DNA of 8,156 nucleotides from an uncultured Oscillospiraceae bacterium (GTDB lineage: Bacteria; Bacillota; Clostridia; Oscillospirales; Acutalibacteraceae): positions 1 to 8,156 of the forward strand of contig URGA01000078.1 of assembly GCA_900547275.1 (NCBI GenBank), written 5' to 3'. Below, one piece after another: positions 4,494 through 8,156 of the stretch. How positions within the stretch are numbered: position 1 is the first letter of the stretch; the number at the start of each line of letters is the position of its first letter. Under the pieces are notes generated by a model, which made no database searches, had not been told where the DNA came from, and saw nothing but the letters and a program-made list of their open reading frames with translations. The translations under genes and the position numbers were made by a program.

Positions 4494-5789
4494 GTGAGAC
4501 TGACAACTGGTGCTTCTGAAAGCACAAGAAAATATATGACAGATGGCATACGCTATGTGTGCGAAAATTTCAAGGAAAGAGCCCCGGGAACTCACAGCGA
4601 AAGAAAGGCTCAGAAGTTTCTGGCTTCAGAGCTTGAGCAGTGGGCCGATACGGTTGAGACTGAAGATTTTAAACTTCATCCCGACGCTTTTATGGGCTGG
4701 ATACCACCCGCCGGAGTTATCGGTATTCTTTCGGTTATTTTTTATTGGCTGACTTATAAGGGAGTTGTTGAAAACGCCTCTCTGGCTGTTTTGTCTTTAA
4801 TTCTTACATTGGCGGCCGTTTTATGCCTCGTGTTTGAATTTATCCTTTACCGTGAGTTTGTCGACGGCCTGTTTCCACAGAAAACTTCAAGAAACGTTAT
4901 GGCAAGAAGAAAACCGTCGGGCGAAGTAAAGAGGCGAATTATTTTCGGCGGCCATACTGACGCGGCAAATGAGTGGACTTATTCGCTTCATGGCGGAATG
5001 AAGGCTCTTGCACCTGTTATCTTCGGCTCTATCGGCGGACTAATTTTAGTTACGGTGTTTAATGTTATCTGGCTTTTCAACGCCATTTTCGGTACGGGCT
5101 ACTACTCTAAATTCTGGCTTGTGGCTGGAATTATCGAAATACTTCTTGTTCCGTTTTTCGTTGCTGTCCTCTTCTTTATCAACTGGAAAGTCGTTGTGGA
5201 CGGGGCGAATGATAATCTTTCAGCAGATTTTATTGCCGCTGGCGTGCTCAAAGAGATGGCAGACAGAGGAGTAAGATTTGAAAATACCGAAGTTTGCGCG
5301 TTTTTGTCAGGTTCTGAAGAGGCAGGTCTCAGAGGCGCCGCCGCCTATGCTAAAAAACATAAAAACGATATGAAAGACGTTGAGACCGTTATCATATCCA
5401 TGGATACAATGAGAGAAATCGAACAGCTTCAGATATATACCTGCGGCTGTACCGGAACCCAGAAAAACTCCAACGCAGTGGGAGAACTTATTTATCAGGC
5501 AGGTGTTAACTGCGGTATTGAGATGATAGAGGCGGATATTTATCCCGGAGCTGTTGACGCAGAGGCGTTTAGCAGACAGGGCTTTGAGGCCGCCGGTTTC
5601 TGCGGAGTTAATCATGACCCAAAAACTTATTACCATACACGCCTTGACACTCCTGACAACATCAGCGAAGAATGTATAAACCTTTCACTAGATATTTGTC
5701 TTGAAGCCGCCAAACTTTATGATGAAAACGGCGGTATCGACGCTTTCAGGGAAGACGGAAGACGCCGCTTTAAACGCGGACATAATTAA
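4494..5789 (+). CDS. membrane-embedded M28-family zinc peptidase
   Basis: A 431-residue aminopeptidase-type metallopeptidase with a two-zinc M28 site. Visible ligands are H154 and D156 (GGHTDA), bridging D240 (DGANDNLSA), the catalytic/ligand pair E275-E276 (SGSEEAGLRG), D304 (SMDTM) and H381 (YYHTRLDTPDNI). All expected residues are present, so it is probably active. There are four hydrophobic segments: about 69-89, 95-118, 172-198 and 206-230. The second pair falls between the first zinc ligands and the bridging aspartate, a spacing of 84 residues where soluble members have roughly ten, so a membrane hairpin is inserted into the catalytic domain. No signal peptide is seen. The start is GTG with AGAGGTGAT just upstream; a later in-frame ATG (residue 15) has no comparable site. 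It is followed after 46 bases by the PHP gene, probably co-transcribed. The substrate is unknown. Confidence 0.86.
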   Translation: MRLTTGASESTRKYMTDGIRYVCENFKERAPGTHSERKAQKFLASELEQWADTVETEDFKLHPDAFMGWIPPAGVIGILSVIFYWLTYKGVVENASLAVLSLILTLAAVLCLVFEFILYREFVDGLFPQKTSRNVMARRKPSGEVKRRIIFGGHTDAANEWTYSLHGGMKALAPVIFGSIGGLILVTVFNVIWLFNAIFGTGYYSKFWLVAGIIEILLVPFFVAVLFFINWKVVVDGANDNLSADFIAAGVLKEMADRGVRFENTEVCAFLSGSEEAGLRGAAAYAKKHKNDMKDVETVIISMDTMREIEQLQIYTCGCTGTQKNSNAVGELIYQAGVNCGIEMIEADIYPGAVDAEAFSRQGFEAAGFCGVNHDPKTYYHTRLDTPDNISEECINLSLDICLEAAKLYDENGGIDAFREDGRRRFKRGHN

Positions 5790-5792
5790 AAT

Positions 5793-5835
5793 AAGGAGAC
5801 AGCCGTGCATTTTTTGCACGGCTGATTCATCAATT
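5793..5835 (+). promoter_or_regulatory. Shine-Dalgarno, 10-bp hairpin and possible 6-codon leader before the PHP gene
   Basis: AAGGAG (5793-5798) is followed by a perfect stem CAGCCGTGCA (5800-5809) and TGCACGGCTG (5815-5824) with a T5 loop, then 11 bases to the ATG at 5836. No ribosome binding site lies next to that ATG. Folding the hairpin brings AAGGAG to about 12 unpaired bases from the ATG. Alternatively the Shine-Dalgarno serves GTG at 5805, correctly spaced at 6 bases, opening a mini-ORF that reads MHFLHG and stops at 5823-5825, ten bases before the ATG. The hairpin lacks a U-tract, so it is not a terminator. Confidence 0.5.
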
Positions 5836-6594
5836 ATGAAAGATTTACATACCCATATAGAGCGCGGACCATATACGGTGGAATGGGCTGAAAAATTTAT
5901 CAATAAAGCTGTTGAAACGGGTATGGACGAGATTTGTCTTCTTGAGCATTCAATCCGCTTTCGTGAATTTCACCCGACATTTGCTGAGGCTCGCAGTTAC
6001 AATCTTTACCAGAAAAAATGGTTTGATGAAAAAGCAAAAGCGGCTGTTTCTCTTTCGGATTTTAAAAAGCTTGGGGATGAACTGAGAAGCCGCTCTTATC
6101 CAATCAAAGTAAGTCTTGGCCTTGAGATCTGCTGGTTTCCTCAGCATGCGGATATAATAAAACAGCTTACTGCCGACGGATATTTTAACTATCTTTTAGG
6201 CTCTGTTCATTGGATTGACAACTGGACGTTCAACCAGCGCAAGTATCAGTGGCTGGGGAAAGATTGGAACAAGATATATTCCAGGTATTTTGAACTGGAA
6301 AATGAACTCGTAGAAAGCGGCATTTTTGATATTATTGCCCATCCGGATCTTGTTATGTGCCACGGGCTATATCCCGATTGTGATTTGGCTGATTTTTATC
6401 GTTCGCTCTGCAAAAAGGCGGCTGAAAATTCGGTTGCAGTAGAGATGAACACTTCACATTCCATTGGCATAAACAGTGATTTTCTTAAAATCGCCAAAGA
6501 AGAAGGGGTAAGATTTACCACAGGCTCAGACGCTCACAGACCTGAAGACGTGGGCAGAAAAATTAAAGAAGCAACGGCACTAATAAATGCTTAA
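5836..6594 (+). CDS. PHP-domain phosphoesterase, histidinol-phosphatase-like
   Basis: A 252-residue metal-dependent phosphoesterase of the polymerase and histidinol phosphatase superfamily, cytoplasmic. The metal-binding motifs appear in the family order: DLHTH (3-7), EH at 37-38, E97 in SLGLE, H125 in GSVHW, AHPD (168-171) and SDAH (231-234). The opening MKDLHTHIERG is close to that of HisJ/HisK-type histidinol phosphatases, and its length matches them (about 250-270 residues). No histidine gene is nearby, so the substrate could be another phosphate ester. The frame is open another 45 codons upstream, but that part lies over the M28 gene and does not resemble PHP proteins; the ATG at 5836 gives the family N-terminus. 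Its stop shares bases with the stop of the opposing membrane-protein gene, and no terminator lies between. Confidence 0.85.
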   Translation: MKDLHTHIERGPYTVEWAEKFINKAVETGMDEICLLEHSIRFREFHPTFAEARSYNLYQKKWFDEKAKAAVSLSDFKKLGDELRSRSYPIKVSLGLEICWFPQHADIIKQLTADGYFNYLLGSVHWIDNWTFNQRKYQWLGKDWNKIYSRYFELENELVESGIFDIIAHPDLVMCHGLYPDCDLADFYRSLCKKAAENSVAVEMNTSHSIGINSDFLKIAKEEGVRFTTGSDAHRPEDVGRKIKEATALINA

Positions 6595-7118
6595 ATTCCG
6601 TAAGTTAGCGACATCGGGTCTCTGAACCACGGTATAAGCGGCGGAGAAAACGTGAAAATAACAAATATAACCGAAACGCCTATGAAAAGTATCAGCGCCG
6701 CCGCTTGAGCAGCGGGTTTTTGAAATATTTTGCACTGGTTAAGAAGATAACCCGTAATAAACGCCGCGGCAACTCCAAGGAAAAACGAGAAGACATCCCA
6801 GAACATTATGCCTTTGCCGCCAATTCCGTAATAAGTGTAGTAAAACGACGTTGTTGCTGTAAGCCCGATAAGAATTCCGGTGCATTTAGGAGCCCAGTAG
6901 CCCGAGGGTTTGTCTAAGATAAAATATTCCGCTATTGTCCATATCAAAAACGGAAACCATAACAGTTTCAGATGTTCCCATGTGCTTTCGTTGATAGGGC
7001 AGAACATTCCCACGACGTTTGAATATCCGCTCCACTCATAGAAAAAGTGGCAGAGCGTTCCTAATATGCTGACGAAAACGAAGCCGATAATTTCCATTTT
7101 TATTCGTTTTTTATGCAT
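6591..7118 (-). CDS. five-segment membrane protein, DUF6512-like
   Basis: An integral membrane protein of 175 residues with hydrophobic segments at about 9-28, 52-67, 79-98, 104-125 and 138-157. The conserved-looking signature is HFFYEWSG (24-31) followed by PINESTWEHLKLLWFP (41-56). That pattern fits the family I know as DUF6512, common in Clostridia and of unknown function; the family call is from memory. I choose the ATG at 7116-7118 because GGTGAT, a good anti-SD match, lies 5 bases before it. An in-frame ATG at 7143-7145 would add nine residues but its upstream region is the ribosome binding site of the divergent esterase. The stop TAA overlaps the PHP gene stop by four bases. Confidence 0.75.
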   Translation of the reverse strand: MHKKRIKMEIIGFVFVSILGTLCHFFYEWSGYSNVVGMFCPINESTWEHLKLLWFPFLIWTIAEYFILDKPSGYWAPKCTGILIGLTATTSFYYTYYGIGGKGIMFWDVFSFFLGVAAAFITGYLLNQCKIFQKPAAQAAALILFIGVSVIFVIFTFSPPLIPWFRDPMSLTYGI

Positions 7119-7162
7119 TGCAATCACCATCAGTATTTTATGCAAAAACAGGAGGAATTATA

Positions 7163-8062
7163 ATGCAAATTCTAAAACCGTTATTCAAGATGATTTGGTC
7201 AGGAACAGAAAAGGCTGACAATAAGCGCCTTGCAGGTCAGATCAGACCAACAGGAGTTCATCAGATTTGCGATATAGCTTATATAGACGACGGCGAAAGA
7301 GGTCATCTTCTTGACGTCTATTATCCGGAAAACACTGAAGGAAAACTGCCTGTAATTATTGATGTTCACGGCGGCGGCTGGATGTACGGCTACAAAGAAC
7401 TGAATAAAAATTATTGTTTTGAACTTGCCAAGCGCGGTTTCTGCGTTTTTTCGCTTAGTTACAGACTGGCAATGGACGATGCCGTGCTTTTTATCCATCA
7501 GCTTCAGGATTTATTTGCGGCTTATAAATACATAGGCGACCATATGGATGAATATCTTGCCGACAGGGATAATGTTTTTCTGACGGGCGACAGCGCAGGC
7601 GGTCAGTTTGTCTGCGTTTCCTCCGCTGTTAACCTTTCGGAAAAACTGAGAGAGGAGTATTCACTCCCGAATAATTCTCTTAAATTCAAGTGCGTCGGAG
7701 CAACGTCTCCTGTAATTGACCTTTTAAGTCCCAATATTATGATGAATGCCAATCTTACTGCACTGCTAAAACGCCCCTATTCGTCTGATCCGTGTTATAA
7801 ACTGATGAAATTTTCAAACATTGCCACAGAAGCTCTGCCTCCGTTTTATATTGTTACATCCGCAGGGGATTTTGTTGAAAAGCAGGGAAGAGCGCTTCAT
7901 TCTCTTCTTGATACGCTGGGCGTTGAAAATAAATTCCTTGACTGGCAGGGTAAAGTAAACGGGAAAAAACTCGGCCACGTCTTTTCGGTAACCGATCCGT
8001 TCTCTGGCCCCGGTATAAAGGTAATTGACGAGATGACAGACTTTTTTAAAGCGCATATGTGA
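7163..8062 (+). CDS. alpha/beta-hydrolase, esterase of the HSL (HGGGW/GDSAG) type
   Basis: A 299-residue carboxylester hydrolase, cytoplasmic, with no signal peptide. The oxyanion-hole motif HGGGW is at 69-73, the nucleophile S144 is in GDSAGG (142-147), the acid is probably D236 in TSAGDFVEK, and H272 in LGHVFSV completes the triad. This order and spacing fit the hormone-sensitive-lipase/acetylesterase group (alpha/beta-hydrolase fold 3). Such enzymes remove acetyl or short acyl groups, sometimes from sugars; the substrate here is unknown. AGGAGG lies 7 bases before the ATG. The frame is open another 15 codons upstream to a TTG without a ribosome binding site, so I reject that extension. The gene is divergent from the membrane protein with only 44 bases between starts, and no convincing promoter is visible. 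Confidence 0.87.
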   Translation: MQILKPLFKMIWSGTEKADNKRLAGQIRPTGVHQICDIAYIDDGERGHLLDVYYPENTEGKLPVIIDVHGGGWMYGYKELNKNYCFELAKRGFCVFSLSYRLAMDDAVLFIHQLQDLFAAYKYIGDHMDEYLADRDNVFLTGDSAGGQFVCVSSAVNLSEKLREEYSLPNNSLKFKCVGATSPVIDLLSPNIMMNANLTALLKRPYSSDPCYKLMKFSNIATEALPPFYIVTSAGDFVEKQGRALHSLLDTLGVENKFLDWQGKVNGKKLGHVFSVTDPFSGPGIKVIDEMTDFFKAHM

Positions 8063-8066
8063 ATAT

Positions 8067-8097
8067 AAAAAACGGACTTTTTCAAGTCCGTTTTTTT
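8067..8097 (+). terminator. intrinsic terminator of the esterase gene
   Basis: AACGGACTT and AAGTCCGTT form a perfect stem with loop TTTC, extended by flanking A and T runs, ending in T7. It starts a few bases after the esterase stop codon. Confidence 0.92.
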
Positions 8098-8118
8098 GTT
8101 GTTGCTTCTTCAGCAAAG

Positions 8119-8143
8119 AAAAAACCCCCGGTTCTACCGGGGG
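8119..8143 (-). terminator. intrinsic terminator for a gene entering from the right
   Basis: On the minus strand CCCCCGG and CCGGGGG form a 7-bp GC stem with loop TAGAA, followed by T6. It faces leftwards, implying a minus-strand gene beyond the right edge that converges on the esterase. Confidence 0.8.
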
Positions 8144-8156
8144 AAATAAAAAGCTT

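Noticed and set aside
5701..5835. A 45-codon N-terminal extension of the PHP protein
   Set aside because: It overlaps the end of the M28 gene and crosses a hairpin; the PHP family begins at the MKDLHTH motif encoded from 5836.
7118..7162. Longer esterase start at TTG 7118
   Set aside because: No Shine-Dalgarno precedes it, whereas AGGAGG is ideally placed for the ATG at 7163.
8151..8156. HindIII site (AAGCTT) as the last six bases
   Set aside because: It may hint at a cloned or trimmed fragment end, but a single hexamer at the edge is not evidence of biology.

Overview
The window looks like a piece of a Gram-positive, moderately AT-rich chromosome, most likely a gut- or rumen-type Clostridia (Bacillota). 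The signs are strong AAGGAGG-type ribosome binding sites, sigma-A promoters with TTGACA/TATAAT hexamers, U-rich intrinsic terminators, and protein families common in that group (type-2 ArgC, SPP1-type holin, DUF6512-like membrane protein). This taxonomic placement is inference from style, not from a marker gene.

Layout from left to right. (1) 9-599, minus: the N-terminal two thirds of argC (arginine biosynthesis), leaving the window leftwards. It has a perfect sigma-A promoter, and its reading frame breaks about 20 codons before the edge. (2) 751-4111: a phage-type lysis cassette on the plus strand, split in two. The left part is a 33-residue ORF translationally coupled to an 81-residue membrane/coiled-coil protein. 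The right part is an SPP1-type holin overlapping a C39-like cysteine peptidase (endolysin) with a C-terminal SH3-like tail. Between them, on the opposite strand, sits a GH31 glycoside hydrolase with its own promoter; its terminator lies inside the coding sequence of the 81-residue protein. No capsid, tail, integrase or repressor gene is visible. (3) 4128-4401: a bidirectional terminator, then a minus-strand tRNA-Asp(GTC)-tRNA-Thr(GGT) operon with a consensus promoter and its own terminator. (4) 4430-6594, plus: a membrane-embedded M28 metallopeptidase followed by a PHP-family phosphoesterase (histidinol-phosphatase-like). The PHP gene's Shine-Dalgarno is separated from its ATG by a perfect 10-bp hairpin. 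(5) 6591-7118, minus: a five-segment membrane protein of the DUF6512 type. (6) 7163-8062, plus: an HGGGW/GDSAG alpha/beta-hydrolase (esterase) with a strong terminator, then a second terminator facing left for a gene beyond the right edge.

Most genes are ordinary housekeeping or accessory functions. The most unusual parts are the stranded lysis cassette (holin, cysteine endolysin, small coupled ORFs) wrapped around a sugar hydrolase and ending next to tRNA genes, the terminator hidden in an opposing gene, and the hairpin-bridged start of the PHP gene. The cassette may be a decayed prophage end or a domesticated lysis/export device; the window alone cannot decide.
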